Shown: positions 1 through 11,300 of the stretch, in pieces
How the letters are laid out: each line of letters opens with the position of its first letter
Position numbering within the stretch: the first letter of the stretch is position 1
Assembly (NCBI GenBank): GCA_964036315.1
Contig: OZ038507.1
Location: forward strand, 60,169,502-60,233,501
Reading direction: 5' to 3'
Length of the DNA: 64,000 nucleotides
From: Acanthosepion esculentum
Taxonomy: Eukaryota > Mollusca > Cephalopoda > Sepiida > Sepiidae
Position numbers and translations under genes: made by a program
Notes under the pieces: model-generated
What the model was told of the DNA's origin: nothing
Databases searched by the model: none
What the model saw: only the letters and a program-made list of their open reading frames with translations

Positions 1-87
1 AAAATGATTAAAAAATTTACATTAACAAAAATCATTTGTTCGTTTCTCTTAATAACGGAAACATTTTGATGATATACATCTAGACAC

Positions 88-90
<3 letters not shown>

Positions 91-157
<67 letters not shown>
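91..157. repeat. (TA)n microsatellite
   Basis: About 67 bp of uninterrupted TA dinucleotides. Long TA tracts recur across the window, usually at the edge of a mobile element or upstream of a family B gene copy. The frames predicted in such tracts (IYIYIY peptides) are not genes. Confidence 0.95.
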
Positions 158-161
<4 letters not shown>

Positions 162-302
162 GAAATATAGTCTTAAAGTGTGCTATATTTATGGGATAAA
201 GTGCTCAATATCAGAGATAGAGCGTGTGTAAATATAAAAGTGGACATGGAAGTCAGCACTTAGAGGCGACAGTGTTTCACGCTAGTGCAATCGTCAGGCG
301 AC

Positions 303-304
<2 letters not shown>

Positions 305-372
<68 letters not shown>

Positions 373-384
373 CGTGTGTGTGTG
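305..384. repeat. compound (TA)n(TG)n microsatellite
   Basis: A TA tract passes into a TG tract near 356. A short reading frame runs through it and is judged spurious. Between 385 and 980 I see only AT-rich sequence with no gene. Confidence 0.95.
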
Positions 385-984
385 TATGAATGAAAAAGAC
401 AATAGGAAAACTGTAAATACATTCCAGACTACCTCAAGGAGAACGAATTTATATTACTTACAAATGTAATTTCATATTAATCTTGAAAGAAAAAAAATGA
501 TTAAATGCTACAATTACTTCAGTTCAATCAACTAATAATATAAAAAATAGAAATATTGCGTAGAAGTCGCATTTAAAGAAAAACTTTCGGATAAACTTAA
601 TAAGGATTCTCGAAATTTTGATAAAAGGAACATTAGCCCCAACGTTGACGGTAGCACGAGATTAAACAGTAATTCTAGCTTTTAAGAATAAAATATTATC
701 AAAATTTGTAATATAATACGTGGAAAATTTAGAGTTAAACTTATTAATAAAACTGCTCTAAATTATGATTAACATAATAACAATCATTTACCGTACCATG
801 AGAAAAAACGATTGCATTATTAATAACATTGTCATGGAAATCTAAATATAGCAAACCATTCGTTAAATTAAAAAATGATCTTAACAAAGGTATCAATTTG
901 TGGGTTGTATCATTATGAGTTTGTTTTCTGTGATTGGCTAAATTCCCCCCATATTGTCCATCGCCTGATCTCGTTTTGATTTCC

Positions 985-1099
985 AGTGACCTGGAAATAT
1001 AAACATTGTGAGAAGGGCATTTGTCTCTGCAACAAGCATTCAGGAATTCAGATTTTTATTCCCGAAGCACTGACCTTTGTTATCGACCATTTCTTAAAC
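985..1099 (+). other. possible 5' untranslated exon with splice donor (copy 1)
   Basis: This segment ends at a donor-like sequence (GTAAGT from 1100). It resembles 2263-2376, which also ends at a GTAAG-type site; the two share a CAG.ATT.(C)AGATTT..ATTC block and a CCATTTCT.AAAC block just before the donor. A weaker relative lies near 24.1-24.2 kb. Duplicated sequence ending at a shared donor-like site suggests a non-coding first exon of a repeated gene family. No matching downstream exon can be assigned with certainty. AG/GT motifs are common in AT-rich DNA, so this stays tentative. Confidence 0.25.
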
Positions 1100-1512
1100 G
1101 TAAGTAAAATTTCTTCTTACTTTAAATTACTATTAAAGAAAACGAAATACGTTTAGTACTTCTTTTGAGGTTTTTAATTATTTTTAATACAGCTTACAGG
1201 ATAGTTTTAGATGATACAACATCTAAACGTATTTTTCCGGTCAGAGATGGATAGAAAATCACGCCAATCTCGAAACAAAAGTTTCGCAGTTTCGCGATTT
1301 CAACCATCTCTTATTTGAAGTAAGTAGATAGCCACTTGTTTAAATGACTATTAAAGACAAACAAACTTCATTTTTATTTGGTCGAGATATTCCGAACATT
1401 CGTCATTCTATCAAGTCAAACAAAAATAAACAATTACCTGATGTTTACCACTATTTTCAAATGAATGTTTTACACAGTAAAAAGAGGCTCAAATTTCCCG
1501 TAAAAATTTATA

Positions 1513-1682
1513 CAGTGTAACCCGGATATAAGAGAGTTGTCGGGGCCGGAAACGAAGTCTCTTATATATGGGTTTGGTCTATTTTGTTTTATTAACACAG
1601 GCTCTAATTTTGGACCAGAGAAAATCTCTCTTATATCCGGGGTTTCTCTTATATCTGGGTCTCTTATATCCAGGTTACACTG
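1513..1682. mobile_element. pogo/Tigger-type MITE, copy 1
   Basis: A 170-bp non-autonomous DNA transposon. The terminal inverted repeats begin CAGTGTAACCCGGATATAAG and the element is flanked by TA on both sides (1511-1512 and 1683-1684). The inside is rich in diverged copies of the motif CTCTTATATCC. There is no coding capacity. Ends beginning CAGTG with TA target duplication fit the pogo branch of the Tc1/mariner superfamily. A second copy is at 47868-48030, where an empty site proves the boundaries. Confidence 0.85.
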
Positions 1683-1821
1683 TAGTTCCGCTTTTCAAGG
1701 ATTTCAAAGATGATTAAAAATATTTACATTAACAAAAATCTTTTATTTGTTTCTCTTTTTAAAAGAAATATTTTGCTGATGATAAACAACTAGACACGAT
1801 ATATATATATATATGTATATA

Positions 1822-1862
1822 GTTTTAGCCGACGTGTTTCGTCCAATGTGGACTTTTTCAAG
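1822..1862 (-). ncRNA. decayed hammerhead-like motif next to a TA tract
   Basis: On the minus strand a perfect 4-bp stem (GTCC/GGAC around ACATT) is followed by GAAACACGTC. This is the layout of hammerhead stem II, the GAAA box and a short stem III ending in UC. The first core box, which should read CTGANGA, reads TTGAAAA, and no stem I is visible, so it should not cleave. Penelope-like elements are known to carry hammerheads in their terminal repeats and the motif abuts a TA tract, so it may be a Penelope-type terminus. Confidence 0.35.
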
Positions 1863-2262
1863 TTAAAAATGAAATGAATTTTTGAAACAAAGTATCCACA
1901 AACAACAGACAAAATGTTCGTTAGCCACTAGAATAATTCAGAAATGTTATTGTATGGTCAACTAAAAAATTGCATCATTTATATTTGAAGAGGATATTTT
2001 TTGAAGAGAATATTTTCACGTGTGGAGATATTGTTTGTATTGTTGTGTTGACAGATTCAACCATTTTCTTTTGATTTCTTGATATATTTTTTTATTTTAT
2101 ATATACATGCATATAAATTTAAACATTAACCTCGGGGGTACGAAACTAAGACCAAAAGTCAGTTAAGTTTGTGCTCATGTATGTGCGCGCATACGTGTGT
2201 GTGTGTGTGAGGCACTCGTTGTTCTGTCTTTTATCCGAGTGAATTCTCACAGTTTCATCGCA

Positions 2263-2376
2263 GCGAGCAATGCACGCTGTCACTGTGTGGCTGGACTTTG
2301 TTTCTTCAGCAAACTTTCAGAACTTCAGATTTGTATTCACAAAGCAGCGATCTTTGTTATTGGTCATTTCTAAAAC
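2263..2376 (+). other. possible 5' untranslated exon with splice donor (copy 2)
   Basis: Paralogous to 985-1099, ending at a GTAAGA donor-like site at 2377. It shares the AGATTT.TATTC and GTTAT.G.CATTTCT.AAAC blocks with that copy. No coding frame spans it. It is interpreted as a duplicated non-coding exon, with low certainty. Confidence 0.25.
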
Positions 2377-2773
2377 GTAAGATTAAAGGAAACGAAATAC
2401 ATTTATTTAGTACTTGTTTTTAATTTTATTTTTTTCATTTGTAATATTTTGCTCACGGGATATTTTTACTTATTTTCTGAAGTGCCGATTTTAAATAAAT
2501 ATTTTATATTTTGATTTTATGTTGGCTTTTTTTAAATTGTGCACATAGAGTTGCTTATTTTTGAAGGTGCTGAAATTGTTATTTTATTATTTGAATACTT
2601 TTTCAGTTTCCGTGCCATTTAATTACACTTCATTGCGTCTTGGGATCCTATTTTCAGGCGATGTCATGTCGAAATAAATTAATAAGACTCACATCGGTTA
2701 AATAAAAAATGCAATTAAATTTGCTTATACTAATACAAAACTAGTTAAAATTGTTACGTGGTGTTTCCATATA

Positions 2774-2879
2774 CCCAAATATGGCAATAAAGCCATATCT
2801 ATCCTTGGCCGGCTAGAAAAGCCCAAATATGGCAATAAAGCCGATCAAGGATAGATATGGCTTTATTGCCATATTTGGG
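2774..2879. repeat. nested hairpin, 34-bp perfect arms
   Basis: Positions 2774-2807 are the exact reverse complement of 2846-2879. The loop contains a third, direct copy of the first 21 bases of the left arm (from 2822). The motif ATATGGCAATAAAG also occurs in the tails of the hammerhead-bearing SINE family (compare 3466-3495 and 3605-3631), so this may be a rearranged SINE tail. Confidence 0.8.
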
Positions 2880-2892
2880 CATTTCTATTCTG

Positions 2893-2941
2893 AGATGATG
2901 CATTTTCTCTTCTTAAATGATGCATCATCTAAGAAGAGAAA
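2893..2941. repeat. small double palindrome
   Basis: Two interleaved inverted repeats. AGATGATGCA at 2893-2902 pairs with 2921-2930, and TTTCTCTTCTTA at 2904-2915 pairs with 2930-2941. The two pairings are mutually exclusive, giving alternative foldings. No protein is involved. Confidence 0.7.
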
Positions 2942-3070
2942 CATTCCGACCGATTGGTGATTGGAGCTTCGAACTGAACCCTTTATTTTGTCCACTGGAG
3001 TAGATTGTTCTAGTTACAATTGCCATGTCTCTTACAGATGTCTCAGTTATCTCCCTTTAACACAAATCCC
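2941..3070 (-). mobile_element. fragment of tRNA-derived SINE
   Basis: Matches the middle of the SINE at 42370-42650, including the block AACTGAACCCTTTATTTTG and the TAGA.TGTTCTAGTT segment that follows. The promoter end is missing and it stops in a poly(T) run. No intact ribozyme core remains here. Confidence 0.45.
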
Positions 3071-3072
3071 TT

Positions 3073-3074
<2 letters not shown>

Positions 3075-3109
<35 letters not shown>

Positions 3110-3296
3110 TCACGACTGCTGTAGCTGTAGCCTCTCACAACTGCTGTAGCCTGATATTGATCTCACAACTCTTTGGATCTAGTCACCAATGCTTTTAAAA
3201 TCCACTGGGCCATTGAGGGCATGTGTATAAATTTCTGGTTCTTATAAACCGGATGTCTTAGCGTTTTTTTTACTAGTGCTCATATTGCAAGTTTTC

Positions 3297-3332
<36 letters not shown>
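3075..3332. repeat. poly(T) and (TTA)n tracts
   Basis: A 32-base T run starts at 3075 and a (TTA)n tract of about 11 units covers 3299-3332. Unremarkable AT-rich DNA lies between. Confidence 0.9.
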
Positions 3333-3334
<2 letters not shown>

Positions 3335-3459
3335 ATTTTTTTTTACCAGAGCTTTTATTGCAATTTTGTTTTATTATTCATTGCTTTTCTCTGGCACTCC
3401 TTATTAGTGGTTCCCATTTTGTATTCATTTCTATGCTTGGTAGACTTTATTGATACTTT

Positions 3460-3660
3460 CACGTTGAGAATATGGCAATGAAGATGAGGATAACAGTCCG
3501 AATAACGTAAATAATGTAAATAATCATAATACCTCATATTAGAGATATAGACAAATTTCTACATCTTTAAATTTTTATTTATACTATTTATATCGTTCGA
3601 ACAGTTGTCCTCATCTTTATTGCCATATTCGTGGCGTTTCGACTATGAGTTTTAATTCTG
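3460..3660. repeat. inverted pair of SINE-tail sequences
   Basis: GAATATGGCAATGAAGATGA (from about 3468) has its diverged reverse complement at 3605-3631. The outer end near 3640 contains GTTTCGAC, the reverse complement of a GTCGAAAC block. This resembles the ribozyme-tail part of the SINE at 42.4 kb, folded head to head and decayed. Confidence 0.4.
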
Positions 3661-3694
3661 TGATATTCTGTTTCTTGCTTTTTTTTATTTCTAG

Positions 3695-3770
3695 ACACGA
3701 ACTAATGCCGTCTCCACATCCCAAAGGGCTATAGACATTGAGTAGAAACATACCCAGGAAACAGAGACCA
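3695..3770 (+). pseudogene. family B leader exon, decayed copy
   Basis: A polypyrimidine tract and AG acceptor (3693-3694) precede a block resembling the leader exon in front of the repeat-containing frames at 27.4 kb and 33.2 kb. The shared core is CCAAAGGG followed by A.ACATTGAGTA. No long frame follows here, so this is a solitary or decayed copy. Confidence 0.35.
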
Positions 3771-4188
3771 CACATCAACAGAATGGCACTGTCGTTTCAT
3801 GTTATTTGTCTATGAATCTGTTTTGCAACAGTACTTTTAATTATCCCGGCATATTTTGACATTGTTGGATTTGAGGTCTTACCTAGCATCATGCTACGTT
3901 TTGGGCATTCCACTTGACCCCATAATAGTCGTTGTCTCTCAAGTCATTGAATGCTTGCTAATGTATATGTTCAATTAAACTTTGATGTCTGTCTGTCTCT
4001 GCAGCTTTTCAATCAAGATCCATCCAACCGATCTCGACCAAACTCCAAAAGAATTATGATCTAAAGTGGGTCTTCGTGTTGGCTGTTTTATCCCTTCAGG
4101 TCCTCGACTAACTTCGATTGAATAAATACAGACGACTTCTGTTATATCAGTAACTGCATTAATTCAAAATGTTGTTAATGAAAGTACT

Positions 4189-4340
4189 TGAAAGTAATTG
4201 AAGATAGACATCTAAACATGATGCTGTTTTTGCTCCATTCTAGTTGAACGCTCTTCTTGAAAGTAATTGGAGATAGACACTGTTACATCTAAGCATGATG
4301 CTGTTTTTGCTCCATTCTAGTTGAACGCTCTTCCTGATCA
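4189..4340. repeat. two-unit tandem duplication (~75 bp)
   Basis: Two adjacent copies share GAAAGTAATTG.AGATAGACA and ATGCTGTTTTTGCTCCATTC, and both end GAACGCTCTTC. The second copy has a small insertion (CTGTTA). Sequence on either side (3771-4188, 4341-4740) contains no convincing gene. Confidence 0.75.
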
Positions 4341-4929
4341 ACCAGCTGGGTATGAATGCTATGTTTATAAATAAAATGTTAAAAAGTTAAAACAATTCTT
4401 CTTGAGTCATATATTTTAAATTAAATTTTTTAAAAAATGTGTTTGTTTTATTGTATGTGTTTTTTTTTATTTGTACAATTCAGAGCAGATTATTTATTAT
4501 TGTGGTTCCCGTTTGACCAAAACTCTTTGATGATTTAAATCCTGCGAGGAATTGTCCGTATAACAAATATAAACATTTAATGATGCAAAAAAAGAATTTC
4601 TCGAAACTCCATAAAATTAAATGAGCATGTGTGGTAGTGTTGTATATACCCCTCGTGGGGGGACTTCTGGTCACTGCGCCAATTAATACAATGTTATATC
4701 TTCACTCTCACTTTTGTCGCGACCGGGTAGTGAAATATTCTTGTGTCCGGAGGTGAAAGAAATCAACAAAGGAATTTTGAATTGAACTATTTTATTAAAC
4801 ACATACATCTTCTAACTAGACAGTGCATTAGCACTAGGAGACGCAGTAGTCACGAAAGAAACGCGTTTACATTTTACAACAGTTTAGATTCGGTTTTTAG
4901 AAAAACCCTTTCTCTATCTCAGTCATTCC

Positions 4930-5680
4930 AACTCTGTAAAAAGAAACTTACCCTATCCACAGTAATGAATCATGGTACATTCACCAATCCCTTCGCCATA
5001 AAATGATATTAATATCAAAGAATGAGTGACTTTTGCAACCATTTCTTTTCTGCTGCTTTTCGTAAGGCCTTATAGTTTGTCCGGATTCACTGTCGTCCGC
5101 ATTTTTCTTCTTACATTTAGAACAAAGAGAGAAAATATCTTGTCTTCTGGGCGGACGCGTCTTACCCCCGACCTTCGAGGGTTTATGGCTTCCAAGTTGG
5201 GAAATTTTGAAATCGACATGTAGCAAAGAGTAGAGGGGCGTATATTAATTTTCGTGTTAGTGCCGAAAGCCTAGCACCGACCCAGCTTGCCTTCTTTGTA
5301 AATCCTTAAGCCGTATCAATCCGGGGGAAACTGTTGGTGTTCCTGATTAATTATAGATAATCCTTTTTTTCCATAAGAGAAAAAACGTGATCAACAGACG
5401 TTATAAAACGAAGCAAACAATCTTGTTCAAACGTTTCAAATGAAACCTAAACTCTTCGTTACAATTTTGTGTTTACGGTCATTTATTATGGATAACCTTT
5501 GAATGATAGGTTGCTGTGTAGTAGGATCCCTCGGATCAAATACTGTTTACAGCAATAAAATGAAAGTGAAAGAATATGTTTTTAGAATAATAAATCATCT
5601 GAGTCTGTCTAATCGAATTATTGATACATATTCGTTACTTTCACTTACTGTTAATTTCCCTATTAACCGAGCATGTCTGT
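4930..5680. repeat. segmental duplication, copy 1 (paralogue of 8590-9340)
   Basis: This segment and 8590-9340 align nearly end to end and are almost identical from the block CCGAAAGCCTAGCACCGACC onward. A third, partial copy begins at about 43700. A minus-strand frame at 4981-5226 contains a CxxC pair in a lysine-rich context (CSKCKKK), but the paralogue does not preserve it, so I do not call it a gene. Confidence 0.8.
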
Positions 5681-5769
5681 CTGTTTGTCTATCTATCTAT
5701 CTACTTCTTGTTTTTCACATCTATTTAAGTATCTCTCACTACACAGCTCTCCATATATCTATTACAGTC

Positions 5770-5801
<32 letters not shown>

Positions 5802-5876
5802 CAGTCACTTCATATCTATCTATCTCAGTCACTTCATATCTATCTCAGTCACTTCATATCTATCTATATATCTATA

Positions 5877-5919
<43 letters not shown>

Positions 5920-6640
5920 ACTTCTTGTTTTTCACATCTATTTATGTATCTCTCTCTACACCTCTCTCCATATATCTATTACAGTTATCTATCTATCTAT
6001 TTATCTATCTATCTATCTCAGTCACTTCATATCTATCTATCTATCTATCTTCATATTTGCCTGTTGCCATGTCAACCAAGCTTCTCGCAGACGAAGAAGT
6101 CTCCACACTTTCTCTTTCTCTCCCTCTAGTTTTTCGTAGTTCTTTTTTATACATCTCTTAATTTGTCTGAAACTCTGGTTACATCTATCTATCTATCTAT
6201 CTATCTATTTCTTGTTTCTTGACATCTATGCATGTATATATCTGGGTCAGCGTCTTCACATCTATCTATAAATCTATTTCAGTCATATATCTATTATAGC
6301 AGTGTACACACCGACTGTTAATTGTTAATTTTCCTATTAATTGAGCATATCTGTCTCTCAGTCTGTCTATCTATCTATCTATCTCATTCTATTATCACTA
6401 TCCAAAACACTCTCTCTATATATCTATCTCTCTGTGTTTATCTATCTATCTATCTATCTATCTATCTTCATATTTGCCTGTTTCCATGTCAACCAAGCTT
6501 ATCTCGCACTTTCTCTTTCTCTCCCTTTAGTTTTTCGTAGTTCTTTTTTATACATCTCTTAATTTGTCTGAAACTCTGGTTACATCTATCTATCTGTCTA
6601 TTTATCTATCTATTTACCTACCTATCTATCTATCTATTTC
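5680..6640. repeat. (TATC)n-rich microsatellite region
   Basis: Several tracts of TATC tetranucleotides are separated by short recurring spacers such as TCAGTCACTTCATATC and TTCTTGTTTTTCACATC, with a (TA)n insert at about 5880-5917. All reading frames here are low-complexity IYLSIYLS translations and are not counted as genes. Confidence 0.95.
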
Positions 6641-6789
6641 TTGATTTTCCACTTATTCCTTGTTCTTATCTCAGTCCGTTTCTCTCTCTTCCAATCGTTG
6701 TTTCTCAGTCTTTAGCTCTACTGTGGAGACCTACCTACAAATGGACTTTACCACACCTATATAATATGGCTACGAACTCTGAGTAAGGT

Positions 6790-8014
6790 CAGTCACCTCG
6801 TGACTGGAACAGTTGTATAAACTGTTCTTTGCTGTCGAACTCCCCGTCTCGGCGGGGAGGGACTCGGACGGGGCTTTGCCGCAGGGTAAAGTGCCGTCCG
6901 GGGAGGTAGACAGTCCCTGAACCCGTGCATACGGGTTCTAATGGGCATATTTTTGTCCGAGCCTACGGGCTCGGTAAGCCCACATTAAACCGGCCTTGTG
7001 CCACATTCGACCCTTGTGGGGGGTTGCTAAATATCCAGTCACCCCGTGACTGGAACAGTTGTATAAACTGTTCTTTGCTGTCGAACTCTCCGTCTCGGCG
7101 GGGAGGGACTCGGACGGGGCTTTGCCGCAGGTAGACAGTCCCTGAACCCGTGTATACGGGTTCTAATGGGCATATTTTTGTCCGAGCCTACGGGCTCGGT
7201 AAGCCCACATTAAGCCGGCCTTGTGCCACATTCGACCCGTGTGGGGGGGGTTGCTAAATATCCAGTCACCCCGTGACTGGAACGGTTGTATAAACTGTTC
7301 TTTGCTGTCGAACTCCCCGTCTCGGCGGGGAGGGACTCGGACGGGGCTTTGCCGCAGGGCAAAGTGCCGTCCGGGGAGGTAGACAGTCCCTGAACCCGTG
7401 TATACGGTTGGTAATGGGTACATTTTTGGCCGGGCCCACGGGTTCGCGAAAACCACATTAAACCGGCCTTGTGCCTCATTCGACCCGTGTGCGAGGCTTG
7501 CTAAATACCCAGTCAACCCGTGACTGGAACAGTTGTATAAACTGTTCTTTGCTGTCGAACTCTCCGTCTCGGCGGGGAGGGACTCGGACGGGGCTTTGCT
7601 GCAGGGCAAAGTTCCGTACTGGTAAGTAGACAGTCCCTAAACCCGTTTCTACGGGATTGTAAATGGGCATATTTTTGGCCGAGCCTACGGGCTCGGTAAG
7701 CACACATTAAACTGGTCTTGTGCCACATTCCACCCGTGTGGGAGTGTTGTTAAATATCTAGTCACCCCGTGACTGGAACAGTTGAATAATCAGTTCTTTG
7801 CTGTCGAACTCTCCGTCTCGGCGGGGAGGGCCTCGAACGGTTCTTTGCCGCATGGCAAAGTGCCGTCCGGGGAGGTAGACAGTCCCTAAACCCGTTTATA
7901 CGGGTTGTAAATGGGCATATTTTTGGCCAAGCCTACGGGCTCGGTAAGCCCGTTTAAAGCCGTCTTTGTGCCACATTCGACCCTTGTGTGGGGGTTGTTA
8001 ACTATTCAGTCACC
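6790..8014. repeat. GC-rich tandem array, five ~247-bp hairpin-rich units
   Basis: Units start at 6790, 7036, 7263, 7510 and 7759, with a partial sixth at 8007. Lengths are 246, 227, 247, 249 and 248 bp; the short second unit lacks one hairpin segment. The array is strikingly GC-rich against its AT-rich surroundings. Each unit contains consecutive short inverted repeats: GTCAC/GTGAC, AACAGT/ACTGTT, CCCCG/CGGGG, a 13-bp interrupted stem (7339-7372 in unit 3), ACCCGT/ACGGGT and CCGAGCC/GGCTCGG. Frames run through it on both strands because the unit is close to a multiple of three in places, but they change phase between units, so coding is unlikely. Function is unknown. Confidence 0.85.
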
Positions 8015-8589
8015 ATATACTCTCCAGTCCACATATACCCTTCTACTACGTTTCCTAGAATATACTATTTAACCTATATCTGAGTCCGTGTATTCTTTCT
8101 ATGGTTTTACACGATAACAATCTCTCTTTCTCACCCTCTCTATTTTTAAGTTGTCGATATCCTTGAAACTCTAGAAATATTTATCTCATCTCTTTTCAAA
8201 TCGTACTCTCTCATTTTCTTAGTATGTCATTATCTCTCTTTCTCTCTCTCTATTTCACGCCACTCGTTTTATAGCTATCTTAATTTGGCAATATCTCTTA
8301 AAATCTGGTGACATCGATCGATCTATGTATCTATCTATCCATCTCTATGTGAAGAAACTTTATTCCATTCGTATTGCCTGATAGTATGTAAGTTGCGCGC
8401 AAAATTCTTCCCACAAACTGTTGCTTTGTGGAACCGACTCACAAGAGCATACTTCCCAGATTACTACAACCTTAGCCTGTTGAAGTCTAGGGTTAACCGT
8501 TAAATTCCTCACATATCGGAATGAGCTGAAACTCTTACTTTGTAGCCCTCTCCCTCGAGTAGATTCAGGCCTAAGTACAGGGTGAACAA
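8015..8589. other. no gene seen
   Basis: Pyrimidine-rich sequence with scattered CTCTCT and TATC motifs, then mixed unique DNA. No frame, RNA gene or repeat can be supported. Confidence 0.6.
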
Positions 8590-9340
8590 TTCTGTAAAAA
8601 GAAAATTACGCTATCCACAATAGAGAATCATGATACATTTACCAATCCCTTTGCCATCAAATGATAATACAGTAAACGAGACTGGGTAACTTTTGCAAAC
8701 ATTGTTTCACGGAAGCTTTTGGTAAATCCTTCAAAGTTTCTCCGTACACTTTGTCATTCAGTTTCTTTTCTTAAATTTAGAACAAAGCGAAAAAAATATC
8801 TCATCTTCAGGGCGAAACGCGTCTTATTCTCGACTATCGAGGTTTCCAGGTTTGAAATTAATTTTGAAAACGACATGTAGTAAATATTGGGGACTATAAA
8901 AATTTTCGAATGCGTGCCGAAAGCCTAGCACCGACCCTGCTTGCCTTCTTTGTAAATCCTTAAGCCGTATCAATCCGGGGAAAACTGTTGGTGTTCCTGA
9001 TTAATTATAGGTAAACATTTTCATTTTTTCCATAAGAGAAAAAACGTGATCAACAGACGTTATAAAACGAAGCAAACAATCTTGTTCAAACGTTTCAAAT
9101 GAAACCTAAACTCTTCGTTACAATTTTGTGTTTACGGTCATTTATTATGGATAACCTTTGAATGATAGGTTGCTGTGTAGTAGGTTCCTTCGGATCAAAT
9201 ACTGTTTACAGCAACAAAATGAAAGTGAAAGAATATGTTTTTAGAATAACAAATCATCTGAGTCTGTCTGATCGAATTATTGATACATATTCGCTACTTT
9301 CACTTACTGTTAATTTCCCTATTAACTGAGCATGCCTGTC
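8590..9340. repeat. segmental duplication, copy 2
   Basis: Paralogue of 4930-5680 in the same orientation. The two copies bracket the GC-rich hairpin array. The minus-strand frame seen in copy 1 is interrupted here. Confidence 0.8.
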
Positions 9341-9458
9341 TGTCTATCTATCTATCTATCTACTTCTTGTTTTTCACATCTATTTAAGTATCTCTCACTA
9401 CACAGCTCTCCATATATCTATTACAGTCATCTATCTATCTATCTATCTCAGTCACTTC

Positions 9459-9493
<35 letters not shown>

Positions 9494-9800
9494 CAGTCAC
9501 TTCATATCTATCTATCTATCTATCTATCTATTTCTTGTCTCTTGACATCTATGCGTGTATATATCTGGGTCAGCCTCTTCACATCTATCTATAAATCTAT
9601 TTCAGTCATATATCTTTTATAGCAGTGTACGACTGTTAATTGTTAATTTTCCTATTAATCGAGCATGTCTGTCTCTCAATCTGTCTATCTATTTATCTAT
9701 CTCATTCTATTATCACTCTCCAACACACTCTCTCTATATATCTATCTCTCTGTGTTTATCTATCTATCTATCTATCTATCTATCTTCATATTTGCCTGTT
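9325..9800. repeat. (TATC)n-rich microsatellite region, copy 2
   Basis: Repeats the spacer order of 5680-6640. No coding potential. Confidence 0.95.
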
Positions 9801-9917
9801 TCCATGTCAACCAAGCTTATCTCGCAGACGAGGAAGTCTCCACACTTTCTCTTTCTCTCCCTCTAGTTTTTGGTAGTCCTTTTTTATATATCTCTTAATT
9901 TGTCTGAAACTCTGGTT

Positions 9918-10385
9918 ACATCTATCTATCTATCTATCTATTACAGTCATCTATCTATTACAGTCATCTATCTATCTATTACAGTCATCTATCTATCTAT
10001 CTATTACAGTCATCTATCTATCTATCTATCTATTACAGTCATCTATCTATCTTTCTATCTATTACACTCATCTATCTATCTATCTATTACAGTCATCTAT
10101 CTATATATCTATTACAGTCATCTATCTATCTATCTATTACAGTCATCTATCTATCTATCTATTACAGTCATCTATCTATCTATCTATCTATTACAGTCAT
10201 CTATCTATCTATCTATTACAGTCATCTATCTATCTATCTATCTATTACAGTCATCTATCTATCTATCTATCTATTACAGTCATCTATCTATCTATCTATT
10301 ACAGTCATCTATCTATCTATCTATCTATTACAGTCATCTATCTATCTATCTATCTATTACAGTCATCTATCTATCTATCTATTTC
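9918..10385. repeat. TATC-derived minisatellite with fixed spacer
   Basis: About 17 units of a variable number of TATC followed by the constant block TATTACAGTCATC. A single such block occurs in the paralogous microsatellite tracts, so the minisatellite arose by local amplification of that unit in this copy only. Confidence 0.9.
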
Positions 10386-10473
10386 TTGTCTCTTGACATC
10401 TATGCATGTATATATCTGGGTCAACCTCTTCATATCTATCTATAAATCTATTTCAGTCATATATATCTTATAG

Positions 10474-10785
10474 CAGTGTACACACCGACTGCACAAATCA
10501 AGGAAGAAGACATTGAATCTTTCTACTCCATGCTGGATATTTCCAAAGCTTTATGCAAATCACCGTAAGTCATCATTATTATGGGATACCTAAACGCCAA
10601 AGTAGGCAAGGAAAGGGCAGAGTATATAGCAGAAAAATTCGAACTAGGATCCCGCAACGAACGCGGAGAAAAATAGATCCAGTGGTGTACAGCCAATGAC
10701 CAAGTAATAGCCAACACGTGGTTCCAAGAACATACGAGATGACTATGGATGTGGAGGAATCCAGGAGGAGAAACGTGTGATTCGT
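10474..10785 (+). pseudogene. LINE endonuclease domain fragment
   Basis: The plus strand translates, with three stops, to a recognisable LINE-type apurinic endonuclease segment: VYTPTAQ, then EEDIESFY, IIIMGYLNAKVG (family consensus GDLNAKVG), RNERGE, and ANTWFQEH followed by a tryptophan-rich stretch and NPGG. These blocks match the exonuclease-endonuclease-phosphatase domain of non-LTR retrotransposons often annotated as craniofacial development protein 2-like. Only about 100 residues remain and no reverse transcriptase adjoins it. The stops at about 10567, 10675 and 10739 show it is dead. A sister copy is at 44430-44740. Confidence 0.8.
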
Positions 10786-11300
10786 CGTGTACTAATTTAC
10801 TGTATACCCTGACGAGTGAAGAAACGAAATCATAAAAACGATTTTATAGACACATCACCTAAGATGATCTAAAAAAATATTACTGACCCTAAAGTCGAGG
10901 TTTTGCCTTTGGAATGGGTACCGTGTTTATTTTACTTGTCTATGTAATATATTTTTCCCTAACAATTGAAAAAGTTAAAGGAAGCACTTCTCACGTACAG
11001 AAGTATATTGTCACTCATTATATGCAGAGGGAACTTACTAGACTGAACTGCGTTATCATTACATACGCCCTTACCAAGTTGTAACATTACGTAATGCTTG
11101 AATTCATTGCATTCATCGTAAAAAATACAAAAAATATAAATAAATCTAGTTTTAATAAAAACAAAATGTTATTAAAATAGTAATTTATTACGTTGAAATT
11201 TGTTTCACATGAAATTTATTTTTTTAAAATTTACTACTACTGTGCGAGAAATTTTATATAATTTGTGTTAATAAAAAATATGCTTCTCAAGCTCACTAGA
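10786..11300. repeat. segmental duplication (paralogue of 44745-45245)
   Basis: Nearly identical to 44745-45245 and partly to 43385-43700. It contains a short plus-strand stretch near 10995-11085 resembling the C-terminal part of the frame at 47456-47818 (LTRLNCVIIT versus FTKLNCVVIS), but decayed. Confidence 0.75.

Noticed and set aside
4743..5226. Pair of overlapping frames including one with CSKCKKK
   Set aside because: The paralogous segment at 8.6-8.9 kb does not preserve either frame.
5503..6562. Long plus-strand frames of IYLSIYLS type (also at 9332-10445 and 43783-44419)
   Set aside because: They are translations of (TATC)n microsatellite and its spacers, open in several frames at once, with no domain or start context.
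6925..7728. Overlapping frames up to 148 codons on both strands of the GC-rich array
   Set aside because: They arise from a repeat with few stops; the phase changes between units and frames on both strands overlap, so coding is not supported.
9918..10385. Possible CRISPR-like array (constant block between variable spacers)
   Set aside because: The spacers are just varying numbers of TATC; this is a minisatellite in eukaryotic DNA.
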